From Rhodobacter sp. (GTDB lineage Bacteria; Pseudomonadota; Alphaproteobacteria; Rhodobacterales; Rhodobacteraceae), in assembly GCA_020250125.1 (NCBI GenBank), contig JADCEL010000004.1:1-64000 (forward strand): DNA of 64,000 nucleotides, in the 5' to 3' direction. A program made the position numbers and the translations under genes. Below the pieces are notes generated by a model that was not told the DNA's origin, made no database searches, and saw only the letters and a program-made list of their open reading frames with translations. Below, in pieces: positions 9,295 through 18,052 of the stretch (its first letter is position 1; each line of letters opens with the position of its first letter).

Positions 9295-9549
9295 TCAGGC
9301 CATGCCGAGCGCGGCCTTGTACATTTCCAGAACCGCTTCTTCCTCGGCGATGTCATCGGGCTTGCGCTTGCGCAGGGCGATGACCTTGCGCATGACCCTG
9401 GTGTCATAGCCGCGCCCCTTGGCTTCGGCGAACAGCTCTTTTTCCTGTTCGGCGATGTCGCGCTTTTCGGCGGCCAGCGTTTCGGCGCGTTCGATGAACT
9501 GGCGCAGCTCGTCGGCGGTGACGCTGTAGGTGTCGGTCTTGTCGTTCAT
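9295..9549 (-). CDS. gapR: GapR family nucleoid-associated protein (DUF2312)
   Basis: This 84-residue, charged, helical protein begins MNDKTDTYSVTADELRQFIE and continues with KRDIAEQEKELFAEAKGRGYDTRVMRKVIALRKRKPDD, the DUF2312 signature. In Caulobacter, GapR is a tetrameric clamp on AT-rich or overtwisted DNA ahead of replication and transcription. The length matches that family. The start at 9549 is preferred over the 9561 codon because it opens on the conserved core. The neighbours (iron permease downstream, small membrane gene divergent) give no functional clue. Confidence 0.87.
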   Translation of the reverse strand: MNDKTDTYSVTADELRQFIERAETLAAEKRDIAEQEKELFAEAKGRGYDTRVMRKVIALRKRKPDDIAEEEAVLEMYKAALGMA

Positions 9550-9673
9550 GGCTCGCCTCATCCGTTGGGTCGCCCCTTCCCTATCCTGCGGCGGTGCGGG
9601 GGTTCAAGGTCTTGCCAGAAAGGTCACGCTCGGCTAGGGCCAAATCCGGGGAGCGCAAGGGTACGGGGGCGGC

Positions 9674-9889
9674 ATGGACTGGCTTATCTGGATCGGGGCG
9701 GCTGTCTCGCTTGGTGGCGTTGCCGGCCTGCTGCGCTGTATCCAGCTGGCGCTGCGCGCGCGCAACGCCGGGCTGGACAGCGCGGCGATGCGTGCCCGTC
9801 TTCAGCAGATCGTCACCTTCAACCTGGCGGCCGTTGGGGTTTCGGCGCTGGGGCTGATGCTGGTGGTGACGGGCATCATCCTGAACTGA
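9674..9889 (+). CDS. Small two-helix membrane protein
   Basis: The product has 71 residues with two predicted membrane helices: residues 3-22 (WLIWIGAAVSLGGVAGLLRC) and about 47-68 (FNLAAVGVSALGLMLVVTGI). A short basic loop with RARNAG joins them. Codon use has the strong third-position G/C of real genes here. Its 3' end overlaps the convergent beta-oxidation gene by 14 bp. No function is recognised. Confidence 0.7.
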   Translation: MDWLIWIGAAVSLGGVAGLLRCIQLALRARNAGLDSAAMRARLQQIVTFNLAAVGVSALGLMLVVTGIILN

Positions 9890-11975
9890 CCGGGCGCATG
9901 TCCAGATCGTCCAGATGGCGTCCGTCGCGGATCAGATCATCGATCAGCGGGGCCACGGCCCAGAAAGCCGGGGCCTGCGGCGCAAAGCGGCGCAGATCGG
10001 CGCGCAGCACCAGCAGCCCGCGATCCGCCGCCCAGGCCATGGGGCCACCCTGCCAGCGCGGAAAGCCATAACCCGTCAGAAGGATCGCATCGATATCGCT
10101 GGGGCGCTGCGCCAGACCCTCGCCCAGGACTTTGGCCGCCTCATTGGCAAGGGCGCTGAGGCAGCGCAGACGGATCTCGTCGCTGCCGATCCGCCGCGGG
10201 GCAATACCCTTGGCAGAGCGCAGTTCCCCAAGAAGGCCCAGCACCTCCGGATCGTCGCGCACCCCTTGGCCGTCGTACAGGTAATAGCCGCGGCCCGTCT
10301 CCTGTCCCAGCCGTCCGGCACCCACCAGCATGTCGGCCAGGTCACCGCCGCAGGCGGGCCGACCGGCGCGGCTTTCACGCTGGCGGTGCGCCCAGGCGCG
10401 CTTCAGCCCCGCCAGGTCAAGTGCGCGGTAAGGACCCATGGCAAAGCCGAAATCCTGCAGGGCGGCATCCACCTGCGACGGCAGGGCCCCATCTTCCAGC
10501 AGCAGGTCCGCCGCTGTCCGCAGGGCGGCCATCACGCGGTTGCCCACCAGCCCCGCCGACGCACCGACCCGCACCGGCAGCTTGCCGATCCGGCGCAGCA
10601 GTGCCGCAAGGGTTGCCACAGCTTCGGCCTGTGTTTGCGCAGACACCGCAACTTCGGCCAGCCGCATCCGCTCTGCCGGCGGGCACAGATGCAGGCCCAC
10701 CACATTCGCCGGCCGCACGGTGGCCAGTGCCAGCCTGGCCGGATCAAGCCATGAAACGGTGGTCACGATCACCGTTGCCGGGCGCAGACTTTGCCCGAGT
10801 TTCCCCAGAACGGATGTCTTCAGCGCTTCATCCTCGGGCAGCGCCTCGATCACCAGATCGCAGCCCGCCAGGGCTGAGAGGTCCGAGGCGGGCAACAGAC
10901 GGGCCTGATCCTGCACCCGCGCCTCCGGGGAAAGCCTTCCGGCGGCTACGGCCCGGTCCAGCAGGGCCGACACGCGCCTTAACCCGGCGTCCAGCGGACC
11001 GCTGCCCCGGACGACCGCCGTCACCCGAAGCCCGGACTGAAGCAGCAGGGCCGCAATTGCGGCCCCGGTCACACCCAGGCCGACCAGACCCACATGCGAC
11101 AGCGGATGGGCGCGCGCGTCGGCTTCGGGAAAGACGGCGGCCCTGCGTTCGGCGAAGAACGCCCGGCGCAGGCCGGCCGATTCGGGACTGGCGGCAAGGT
11201 CTTCGAAGGCCGCGCGTTCAAACACAAGGCCACGGTCAAAGGGCAACAGTAAAGCCGCCTCGACACAGTCCACGATACGCCCCGGTGCAGGCAGCCGCCC
11301 GGCGGTGCCCGCGCGGGCCGCCGCCACCTCTGCCTCGTACCGCACCGCATCGCGCAGCCCCTCTTGCCGGTCGCGGGTGCGGACCGGTGCCGTGCGCCCG
11401 GCCGCCAGGTCGGCGGCCAGGGCCACGGCCGTCTGCTCCGGATCCTCGACCACCGCATCCACCAGCCCGATGGCCAGCGCCTCCTGCGCCGACACGGCCT
11501 TTCCCGTCAGCATCAGGCGCAGCGCCGGCCCCGCGCCTGTCAGCCGGGGTGTCCGCTGGGTCCCGCCCGCGCCGGGCAGCAGCCCAAGGGCGACTTCCGG
11601 CAGACCCAGGCGCGCGCGCGGACCGGCCAGCCGCACATGCGCCGCAAGCGCAAGTTCCAGCCCCCCGCCCAGCGCCGCCCCCTGAATGGCTGCGACCACG
11701 GCCTTGCCCGAGGCTTCGATGCGGTTGCACAGTTCCGGCAATCCGGGCACGCCCAAGGGGGCCGGGCGTCCGAACTCGCGGATATCCGCCCCGGCGGAAA
11801 AGCTTGGCCCGATGGCACAAAGCACAATGGCCCCGACCGACGGGTCGGCCTGCGCCGCTGCCAGCCCTTCGGCCAGACCGGCGCGCACCGCAGCACCCAG
11901 GGCATTCACAGGCGGCGAATCGACCGACAGGATCATCACTGCCCCGTTCCGTGTCTGCCGAACCGTCGCGGTCAT
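9876..11975 (-). CDS. Bifunctional enoyl-CoA hydratase/3-hydroxyacyl-CoA dehydrogenase
   Basis: This 699-residue fusion covers two beta-oxidation steps. The N-terminal crotonase domain has FSAGADIREF and GAALGGGLELALAAH (oxyanion hole), and the LPEVALGLLPGAGGTQR segment with its catalytic glutamate. From about residue 290 the dehydrogenase Rossmann domain starts with GLVGLGVTGAAIA, followed by the LIEALPE region and two C-terminal helical domains ending in YGFPRWQGGPM. Length and order fit the FadB/FadJ-like alphaproteobacterial family. No thiolase or acyl-CoA dehydrogenase gene is adjacent, so the chain-length range is unknown. Confidence 0.9.
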   Translation of the reverse strand: MTATVRQTRNGAVMILSVDSPPVNALGAAVRAGLAEGLAAAQADPSVGAIVLCAIGPSFSAGADIREFGRPAPLGVPGLPELCNRIEASGKAVVAAIQGAALGGGLELALAAHVRLAGPRARLGLPEVALGLLPGAGGTQRTPRLTGAGPALRLMLTGKAVSAQEALAIGLVDAVVEDPEQTAVALAADLAAGRTAPVRTRDRQEGLRDAVRYEAEVAAARAGTAGRLPAPGRIVDCVEAALLLPFDRGLVFERAAFEDLAASPESAGLRRAFFAERRAAVFPEADARAHPLSHVGLVGLGVTGAAIAALLLQSGLRVTAVVRGSGPLDAGLRRVSALLDRAVAAGRLSPEARVQDQARLLPASDLSALAGCDLVIEALPEDEALKTSVLGKLGQSLRPATVIVTTVSWLDPARLALATVRPANVVGLHLCPPAERMRLAEVAVSAQTQAEAVATLAALLRRIGKLPVRVGASAGLVGNRVMAALRTAADLLLEDGALPSQVDAALQDFGFAMGPYRALDLAGLKRAWAHRQRESRAGRPACGGDLADMLVGAGRLGQETGRGYYLYDGQGVRDDPEVLGLLGELRSAKGIAPRRIGSDEIRLRCLSALANEAAKVLGEGLAQRPSDIDAILLTGYGFPRWQGGPMAWAADRGLLVLRADLRRFAPQAPAFWAVAPLIDDLIRDGRHLDDLDMRPVSSG

Positions 11976-12125
11976 CCTGCCTGCCCCCCACCGCGCCGGC
12001 CCGGTTCCGGCACGTCACATCTTTGTAAGGCACTGGCGCAGCTTGGCAACGCCCTGATGCACGCAAAAAGGCGCTCCTGCAGGACCGCCCCTGCCGGATC
12101 ACCCCACGGGACGCCGCCGCACGGG

Positions 12126-12335
12126 TCAGACGGGCATATTGTCAAACCCGGCTTCAATCGCCTCTTCGTCCGGCTGACCGGGCGGCGACAGGTGCAGCGC
12201 GGCAACCGGCATCACATGCAAGAGCACATCCATCCCGGATTGCCGGGCGTGCGGCACGTCCTGCGCCAGCGGGGCGCGAACACCGGCTGGACCGGCGTCC
12301 GGCTGCGGACGGGCCTGTGCCGCGTCCTTTTTCAT
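12126..12335 (-). CDS. Small ORF translationally coupled to the DksA-like gene
   Basis: This candidate protein has 69 residues, MKKDAAQARPQPDAG... to ...DEEAIEAGFDNMPV. Its ATG overlaps the DksA-like stop as ATGA, the usual sign of coupling. Third codon positions are G/C rich, and the acidic C-terminus looks like a folded tail rather than random sequence. No domain is recognised. A slightly longer start at 12344 is possible. It could be a chance frame, but the overlap argues for a real gene. Confidence 0.55.
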   Translation of the reverse strand: MKKDAAQARPQPDAGPAGVRAPLAQDVPHARQSGMDVLLHVMPVAALHLSPPGQPDEEAIEAGFDNMPV

Positions 12336-12649
12336 GGTGCGCACGTGCTGCAGAACGGCGTATAGGGCAAGACATCCAGCCTTTCCCCGGAAATCGGATC
12401 GCCACAGGTCACACAGACGCCATAGTCACCCGAAGCGATGCGGCCCAGGGCAGCTTCGATCTGCCTGATCTCCTGCTGCCCGGACAGCCCCATCCCTTCC
12501 AGAACCTCGTCAGATTCCCGTTCCGTCGCAAGATCCTCCCAGTCTTTCGACTGATGCGAATCAAGCTCTGCGTCGATCGTCGCAAGCCGCGCGAGAAGAT
12601 CGCGAAGCCGCGTCTCCAGCTGGCTTTTGCGTTGGCTGACCGGGATCAT
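12332..12649 (-). CDS. DksA/TraR family C4 zinc-finger protein
   Basis: The product has 105 residues. An N-terminal coiled coil (RKSQLETRLRDLLARLATIDAEL) with an acidic stretch is followed by the C-terminal zinc finger CVTCGDPISGERLDVLPY...CSTC. This is the architecture of short DksA-like proteins that reach into the RNA polymerase secondary channel. It is shorter than E. coli DksA (about 150 residues). The start at 12649 has a strong AGGAGG eight bases upstream. It probably modulates transcription or is a conserved paralogue of the RSP2654 type. Confidence 0.88.
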   Translation of the reverse strand: MIPVSQRKSQLETRLRDLLARLATIDAELDSHQSKDWEDLATERESDEVLEGMGLSGQQEIRQIEAALGRIASGDYGVCVTCGDPISGERLDVLPYTPFCSTCAP

Positions 12650-12786
12650 GCAATCCTCCTTCATGTTGCCTGCGCAGGCTAGGCGGCAGAGCCTGCCCCC
12701 GCCTTGATACAGGTCAAGTCCGGCCCTTGCAAAGCCGGCCCCGTGTTGGGCAAGATCGCGGCGCACAGACAGCGGAAAGGCAGGTC

Positions 12787-13215
12787 ATGACCCTTGCGGA
12801 CTGGGCGCGCGGATTTGCAGGCGGGCTGATGATCGGCGGCGCGGCGGCGATCTTTCTGCTGGTCAACGGCAGGATCATGGGGGCCTCGGGGATTCTGGGG
12901 GCGCTGCTGGACGGTTCCGACCGTCCGGGACGGGCAGAACACATCGCCTTTCTCATGGGCCTTGTCGGCTGCCCCGCCCTGCTGTGGCTGCTTGGCGATC
13001 CTGCGCAGACGCATCTGACGGGCAATCTGGTGGTGGTCGCCCTTGCCGGGCTTCTGGTGGGGCTGGGCACGCGCCTTGCGGGGGGCTGCACCTCGGGCCA
13101 CGGGGTGTGCGGCATCTCGCGGCTTGCACCGCGCAGCCTTGCGGCAACGGCGGTTTACCTTTTGTCCGGGGCCGCAACCCTGCTGATTGCGCGCCATCTG
13201 CTGGGGGTCATCTGA
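12787..13215 (+). CDS. YeeE/YedE family membrane protein, first subunit
   Basis: This 142-residue membrane protein has about four helices. It carries the YeeE/YedE signature GLGTRLAGGCTSGHGVCGISRLAPRSLAAT, whose cysteine in GGCTSGHG is implicated in moving sulfur species (thiosulfate or sulfide-derived) across the membrane. GGAAAGG lies just upstream of the 12787 ATG. Its stop overlaps the next ATG (TGATG), so the two half-size proteins are coupled and probably form one transporter. Confidence 0.87.
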   Translation: MTLADWARGFAGGLMIGGAAAIFLLVNGRIMGASGILGALLDGSDRPGRAEHIAFLMGLVGCPALLWLLGDPAQTHLTGNLVVVALAGLLVGLGTRLAGGCTSGHGVCGISRLAPRSLAATAVYLLSGAATLLIARHLLGVI

Positions 13216-13658
13216 TGGCGCGGCTTGCGGTTGCCCTTCTTGCCGGGGCCCTGTTCGGTGCCGGGCTGTTGCTGTCGGGCATGACCGATACCCGCAAGGT
13301 GCAGGGCTGGCTTGACATCTTCGGGGAATGGAACCCGACCCTCGCCTTTGTTCTGGCGGGGGCGATCCTGCCGATGACGCTGGCCTGGCGCATCGCAGCG
13401 CGTCAGCGGGCGGCGCTGCTGGGCAGGATGTTGCCCGCGCCCGCGTCGCGGCGGATTGACCGGCCGCTGCTGATCGGCTCGGCGCTGTTTGGTGCCGGAT
13501 GGGCGCTGGCCGGTCTCTGCCCGGGTCCGGCCCTGGCCTCTCTGGGCTATGGCGGGACCGGCGGGGTGGTCTTTCTTCTTGCCATGGCGGCGGGTATGCT
13601 GACAGCCGTACCGGCTGCCGCCCGTCTTGGCCGCACCCCCCAGATCAAGGACGCCTGA
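13215..13658 (+). CDS. YeeE/YedE family membrane protein, second subunit
   Basis: This 147-residue partner of the preceding gene begins ARLAVALLAGALFGAGLLLSGMTD, a typical DUF6691/YeeE second-half start. It ends with GAGWALAGLCPGPALASLGYG, which carries the second conserved Cys-Pro-Gly-Pro motif. About four membrane helices are visible. It overlaps its neighbours on both sides by single bases (TGATG), making a tight three-gene operon. A role in sulfur-compound uptake or export is inferred from family and context. Confidence 0.87.
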   Translation: MARLAVALLAGALFGAGLLLSGMTDTRKVQGWLDIFGEWNPTLAFVLAGAILPMTLAWRIAARQRAALLGRMLPAPASRRIDRPLLIGSALFGAGWALAGLCPGPALASLGYGGTGGVVFLLAMAAGMLTAVPAAARLGRTPQIKDA

Positions 13659-14086
13659 TGGATATCCGTTCCCTGACCGACAGCTACGCGGTGTCGCCGC
13701 AGATCGCACCAGCTGATCTTGCCGCAATCAAGGCCGCAGGATTCACCACCGTCATCGACAACCGTCCCGACGGGGAAATCCCCGCAAACCTGCATGGCGA
13801 AATCATGCGGCAGGCCGCCGAGGCGCTGGGGCTGACCTTTGTCATCAACCCGGTGATCGGCGGGGCGCTGACGCTTGACAATGTCAAGGCGCAGAAAGCG
13901 GCCCTTGACAGTGCCGGCGGCCCGGTCCTGGCCTATTGCGCGTCCGGCAACAGGTCATCCATGGTCTGGGCGCTGGCCCAGGCCGGCAACAGACCGACGG
14001 ACGAGCTGATCGCCCTGCCGGCCCGCTTCGGCTACCAGCTGGAAGGATTGCGCAGCCAGATCGACGCGCTTGCACAGCGGGGCTGA
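13658..14086 (+). CDS. TIGR01244-type sulfurtransferase/phosphatase-fold protein (Blh N-domain-like)
   Basis: The product has 142 residues. It starts MDIRSLTDSYAVSPQIAPAD, with TVIDNRPDGE and the P-loop CASGNRSS (Cys-x2-Gly-x-Arg) of the dual-specificity-phosphatase-like TIGR01244 family. This is the domain fused to beta-lactamase-like persulfide dioxygenases in Blh/BigR loci. It overlaps the second YeeE gene by one base. Together they suggest a sulfur or persulfide handling operon, although no dioxygenase or BigR-type regulator is visible nearby. Confidence 0.85.
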   Translation: MDIRSLTDSYAVSPQIAPADLAAIKAAGFTTVIDNRPDGEIPANLHGEIMRQAAEALGLTFVINPVIGGALTLDNVKAQKAALDSAGGPVLAYCASGNRSSMVWALAQAGNRPTDELIALPARFGYQLEGLRSQIDALAQRG

Positions 14087-14098
14087 CCGACGGGCGGC

Positions 14099-15070
14099 TC
14101 AGCCGGCCGCAGCCCGCAACGCCGGGCCGACGTCGCTTGCAGGCACCTCTTCTGCCATGGCCTGCGGGGCAAGACGGACCGCGCGCATGCCGCGGTTCTG
14201 TCCAAGCCGCCCGGTGGCAAGGGGGCGGCCGTCCAGCCCTTCCAGCACGATCCGGTCCAGCGCGGCACTGGACAAAGGCACAAGGTCCCCCTCCTGCAGG
14301 GCCATCACGTAAGACAGCGGCACCGTAAAGCGGTGAAGGACAGCGGCAAGGTCTGCCTCGGTGCGCATCACCTGGTCGGTCAGCGCCTTGGAAAAAAGGG
14401 CGGCTGCAACCGGTGCCGGCGTGGCCGTCGGCGCGGGTTTCGGGGGGCGACCGCGCCCTTCGGCGGGAAGCGCCAGCATGACGGCCCCCGACCTTGCCCC
14501 GTTGCCAAGCCGCAGTTCCGCCTGAAGCACGCGGTAGTATTCCTCTTCCAGCAGAAGGCCCAGCGGACGGGGATCATCCAGAAAAGACGCATAGCGGAAG
14601 CCGCCGGCCCAGATCAGGTCGGGATCACTTTCCAGCCCGGTTTCCAGTTCCTGCAGCGCCCGGTCGATCATGTCCGCGACCATCGAGGCATCGGTGCGCG
14701 TCGGCTTGCGCACCGGGGGTGCCATGGAACCGACACGGCCGATCGTCTGCATCTCGATCATCGCGGACAGGACGGGGGGCGACAGCATCAGGATGCCAAG
14801 ACCATCTGCCGGGCCTTCCAGAACGGCGATCAGCGCCCTTTCGGGGGCCAGTTCCAGCAGTTCGGCCAGGCTGCGGCGGTGAACCGACAGCCGTGCCACA
14901 TCCAGCGGCAGCGCAATGGTGTCATTGGCCGCCCGCGCCAGCGCCAGCCGCCAGGCCCGGTCGGCCCCCGGCCCGCCCTCGGGCTGGCCTGTCCGCCCCG
15001 CTGCCACCTTCTTCCGGATAATCTCGCCTGCCACGCCACCTGCCCCGTGTTCCGCCGCGCCGCAGACCAT
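14099..15070 (-). CDS. FliM/FliN-family (SPOA domain) flagellar-switch-like protein
   Basis: The product has 323 residues. The C-terminal 80 or so look like the SPOA/FliN domain: RFTVPLSYVMALQEGDLVPL, then LDGRPLATGRLGQNRGMRAVRL. The middle part, ALIAVLEGPADGLGILMLSP to ADMIDRALQELE, resembles the FliM middle domain. An ATG at 15070 with AAGGG ten bases upstream is chosen over the GTG at 15079. No other flagellar gene is present, and it lies 28 bp after the symporter-type kinase on the same strand. A role in motor-switch control is inferred; it may be a divergent FliM paralogue. Confidence 0.72.
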   Translation of the reverse strand: MVCGAAEHGAGGVAGEIIRKKVAAGRTGQPEGGPGADRAWRLALARAANDTIALPLDVARLSVHRRSLAELLELAPERALIAVLEGPADGLGILMLSPPVLSAMIEMQTIGRVGSMAPPVRKPTRTDASMVADMIDRALQELETGLESDPDLIWAGGFRYASFLDDPRPLGLLLEEEYYRVLQAELRLGNGARSGAVMLALPAEGRGRPPKPAPTATPAPVAAALFSKALTDQVMRTEADLAAVLHRFTVPLSYVMALQEGDLVPLSSAALDRIVLEGLDGRPLATGRLGQNRGMRAVRLAPQAMAEEVPASDVGPALRAAAG

Positions 15071-15079
15071 AGTCCGCAC

Positions 15080-15095
15080 ACCCTTAAGAAAGGGT
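15080..15095. other. Short hairpin between kinase and FliM-like genes
   Basis: ACCCTT-AAGA-AAGGGT forms a perfect 6-bp stem in the 28-bp gap. It is too short and lacks a U-run for a clear terminator; it might attenuate or process the transcript. Confidence 0.35.
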
Positions 15096-15098
15096 ATG

Positions 15099-17783
15099 TC
15101 AGGCCACTTCCTGCAGGCGCAGCGGAAAGGTCACGCGAAAGGCGGTGCCGCCCTGCCCCGGCAGGTAGGCGATGCTTCCGCCAAGGGCTGTCATCACCTC
15201 GCGGCAGATCGCCAGGCCCAGCCCGGCCCCCCCTGCCCGCGTTTCATCGGTCAGGCGGGCGAATTTCTCGAAAATCAGGGCCTGGCTGTCTTCGGGGATG
15301 CCGCGGCCATTGTCGATCACATCCACCATCACCCGCCCGCCGCGCTGCCGCACCGCGATGCGCAGCTCCGGTTCCGGGGCGGCACAGTATTTCCGGGCGT
15401 TGGAAATCAGGTTGATGAAGACCTGGGTCAGCCTGTCGGCATCGGTCGTCACATACAGCGCTTCGGACGCCGGATCGCGGTGAACGGTGAAGCTGCGTTC
15501 GGGCCGGGTCTGGGCGGCGGCGACAAGGGCGCGGTCGATCATGTCCTGCAGGCTGACCAGGCCCAGCGTCAACTGCACACCCGCGTTTTCAAGCACGCTG
15601 AGGTTGAGAAGGTCGTCCAGCAGCCGGGTCAGGCGGATCGCCTCGTCATGGATGATGGTTGCATGGCGGCGCGCCATCGCGGGGGGCATGTCCCCCTCCA
15701 TCAGAATTTCGGAGAAGGCCCGGATCGACGTCATCGGGGTGCGCAGCTCGTGGCTGATCTGGCTCAGGAAGGAATCCTTCTGCACCGACAGCCGGGTCAG
15801 CTTCTCGTTCACCTGCTGCAACTGCCGCGCTGTCCGCGTCAGCTCTTCCGACTGCGCTTCAAGCTTTGCCGAATACTCCATGATCTGGGCGGTCTCATTG
15901 GCCACCGCCATAAGGTCTTCCACCGAAACCGCCGCGCCGCCGACCGTTTGCGCGATCATGGCATGGGCCGTCGCGGCACCGACCGAGCCCGACAGCCGCC
16001 GTTCCAGCGCCCCGACGAACCCCGGTGTCGGATCGGGCAAGGGCCCGGCCTTGCCCTGCATCCTGGCCTCGGCCTCGAAAAAGGCCAGCGCCCCGTCCCC
16101 GCCCAGGATGCGCTGGGACAGGATCAGCAGATCTTCCGCCGTGGCCGCGCCGCGCACCCAGCCGCCTGCCGGAACCTCTCCGTCGAAGACGTTCACGAAA
16201 GCCGCGCCCTGCACCCGTTCCACCGGGCCGGGAAAGGTCAGGATCGAGCCTGTGAAGAAGGCGGTGGCGTTCAGGACCAGCGACCAGAACATCGCATGGA
16301 TCAGCGGATCCATCCCCTCGACACCGAACAGCGCCTGCGGCCGGAGCCAGCCGATGCCCCAGGGTCCCCCGGCGATCAGCCGTGCCGAAATCACCCCATC
16401 CGGGCCGAACGAGGGCAGATACAGCGAATAGACCCAGATGCCGGCCCCGGTCAGCAGCCCGCAAACCGCCCCCATCCGGGTGGCACCGCGCCAGAAGATG
16501 CCGCCCAGCATCGCCGGAAGAATCTGTGCGGCCCCCACGAAAGAAATCAGCCCGATCGCCGCCAGCGCGGCCGACCCGCCGGACAGATGGAAATAGGCGT
16601 ATCCCAGCGCCACGATCCCGCCAATCGCCAGCCGCCGCGACAGCAGCACGATGCGCCGCACATCCCCCGACACAGCCTGTGCCGGGCGCAGCGAAAGCCA
16701 CAGCGGCATCACGATGTGGTTGGACACCATGGTGGCCAGCGCGATCGATGCCACGATCACCATCGAGGTCGCCGATGAAAACCCGCCCAGAAAGGCCAGC
16801 ATCGCCAGCCCGTCCTGCCCCTGCGCCAGCGGCAGCGTCAGCACGAAAAGGTCGGGATTGGTGCCGGGGGGCAGCAGGTCCAGCCCGGCGACCGCAATCG
16901 GCAGAACGAACAGGCACATCAGGAACAGGTACAGCGGAAAGGCCCAGCTTGCCGTGGCAAGGTGCCGTTCATCGACATTTTCGACCACCATCACCTGAAA
17001 CATGCGCGGCAGGCACAACACGGCGGCGGCAGACAGAAAGATCAGCCCCGCCCAGCGGCCGGGCTGCAGATCCCATGAGGACAGCGCCGAGGCGTTGATC
17101 TTTGCCATCATGTCCGCCGGCCCGCCCGCCAGACCCCAGACAACGAAAACCCCCACGGCCACCAGCGCCACCAGCTTTACCACCGCCTCGACGGCAATGG
17201 CCGTGACAACGCCAAGGTGGCGCTCGTTCGAATCCAGATTGCGGGTGCCGAACAGCACCGTGAACAGCGCAAGGCCCACCGCCACCCACAGCGCCGTTGC
17301 CGCCTTGTCCGGCACCGGTCCGCCATCCGCCGCGCTGCTGGCGAAAACCGCAAAGGACAGGGTGACGGACTGCAACTGAAGCGCGATATAGGGCGTCGCG
17401 GCCACCACCGAGATCACGGTCACGATGACGCCCAGCATGTTGGACTTGCCGTAACGGCTTGAAATCAGATCGGCGATCGAGGTGACCCGCTGCGTCTTGC
17501 CGATCCGCACCAGCTTGCGCAGCACCCACCACCAGCCGACAAAGACCAGCGTCGGCCCCAGATAGATGGTCATGAATTCCCAGCCCGAGCGCACGGCATA
17601 GCCGACAGCCCCGTAAAACGTCCAGGCCGTGCAGAAGATCGACAGCGACAGCGTATAGATCTGCGGCGACCGCAGCCAGGGCAAAGCGCGGGCATGGGCG
17701 CGGCGTTCCACCAGAAAGGCCACAAGAAACAACAGCCCCACATAGACCAGACAGACCGCGACAAGGATATTGAACGGAACCAT
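15099..17783 (-). CDS. Sodium/solute-symporter-type sensor histidine kinase (CbrA-like)
   Basis: This 894-residue membrane kinase has about 13 helices of a sodium:solute symporter (SSS) module in residues 1-500. A linker follows, then a coiled coil (LEAQSEELTRTARQLQQVNEKL). The HisKA box is SQISHELRTPM with phospho-acceptor His678. The ATPase domain shows NLISNARKY (N box), DNGRGIP (G1) and GAGLGLAIC (G2). CbrA-type kinases couple solute transport or sensing to phosphorelay. The start overlaps the small membrane gene as TGATG; the receiver-only regulator sits one gene upstream, making an obvious partner. The ligand is unknown. Confidence 0.92.
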   Translation of the reverse strand: MVPFNILVAVCLVYVGLLFLVAFLVERRAHARALPWLRSPQIYTLSLSIFCTAWTFYGAVGYAVRSGWEFMTIYLGPTLVFVGWWWVLRKLVRIGKTQRVTSIADLISSRYGKSNMLGVIVTVISVVAATPYIALQLQSVTLSFAVFASSAADGGPVPDKAATALWVAVGLALFTVLFGTRNLDSNERHLGVVTAIAVEAVVKLVALVAVGVFVVWGLAGGPADMMAKINASALSSWDLQPGRWAGLIFLSAAAVLCLPRMFQVMVVENVDERHLATASWAFPLYLFLMCLFVLPIAVAGLDLLPPGTNPDLFVLTLPLAQGQDGLAMLAFLGGFSSATSMVIVASIALATMVSNHIVMPLWLSLRPAQAVSGDVRRIVLLSRRLAIGGIVALGYAYFHLSGGSAALAAIGLISFVGAAQILPAMLGGIFWRGATRMGAVCGLLTGAGIWVYSLYLPSFGPDGVISARLIAGGPWGIGWLRPQALFGVEGMDPLIHAMFWSLVLNATAFFTGSILTFPGPVERVQGAAFVNVFDGEVPAGGWVRGAATAEDLLILSQRILGGDGALAFFEAEARMQGKAGPLPDPTPGFVGALERRLSGSVGAATAHAMIAQTVGGAAVSVEDLMAVANETAQIMEYSAKLEAQSEELTRTARQLQQVNEKLTRLSVQKDSFLSQISHELRTPMTSIRAFSEILMEGDMPPAMARRHATIIHDEAIRLTRLLDDLLNLSVLENAGVQLTLGLVSLQDMIDRALVAAAQTRPERSFTVHRDPASEALYVTTDADRLTQVFINLISNARKYCAAPEPELRIAVRQRGGRVMVDVIDNGRGIPEDSQALIFEKFARLTDETRAGGAGLGLAICREVMTALGGSIAYLPGQGGTAFRVTFPLRLQEVA

Positions 17784-18052
17784 CAGCCGTCCCCCCCGTC
17801 GGGGTCCGGGTGCCCGTCGGCGGTCAGGCTGGGGGCCAGCAGACGCGCCACCGCAATCAGCCCGGCCCAGACCAGAAACAGATACAGCCCGTCGCTGACG
17901 GTGCCCCTGCCTTCGTCCCCGGCGGGGGCCCAGAGCATGGGCAACAGCAGAAGAAACGCCCCGAAGACCGGCAGCAGGCGGGCGGCGTCAATCTTGCGCC
18001 GCCGCCGGTAGGGGCGGCGCTGCAGGAACAGCGGCAGGCCCGGACGCTTCAC
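17783..18052 (-). CDS. Small two-helix membrane protein between response regulator and kinase
   Basis: The product has 89 residues with a GTG start that overlaps the regulator stop, and a stop that overlaps the kinase ATG. A basic N-terminus (RRPYRRRRK) precedes two hydrophobic helices: AARLLPVFGAFLLLLPMLWA and GLYLFLVWAGLIAVARLLA. An acidic, aspartate-rich tail ends the protein. Full coupling to both signalling genes suggests an accessory membrane component of the same system. No family is recognised. Confidence 0.75.
   Translation of the reverse strand: MKRPGLPLFLQRRPYRRRRKIDAARLLPVFGAFLLLLPMLWAPAGDEGRGTVSDGLYLFLVWAGLIAVARLLAPSLTADGHPDPDGGDG

Noticed and set aside
14916-16778. A 620-codon plus-strand open frame.
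   Set aside because: It is antisense to the symporter-type kinase and shows no domain.
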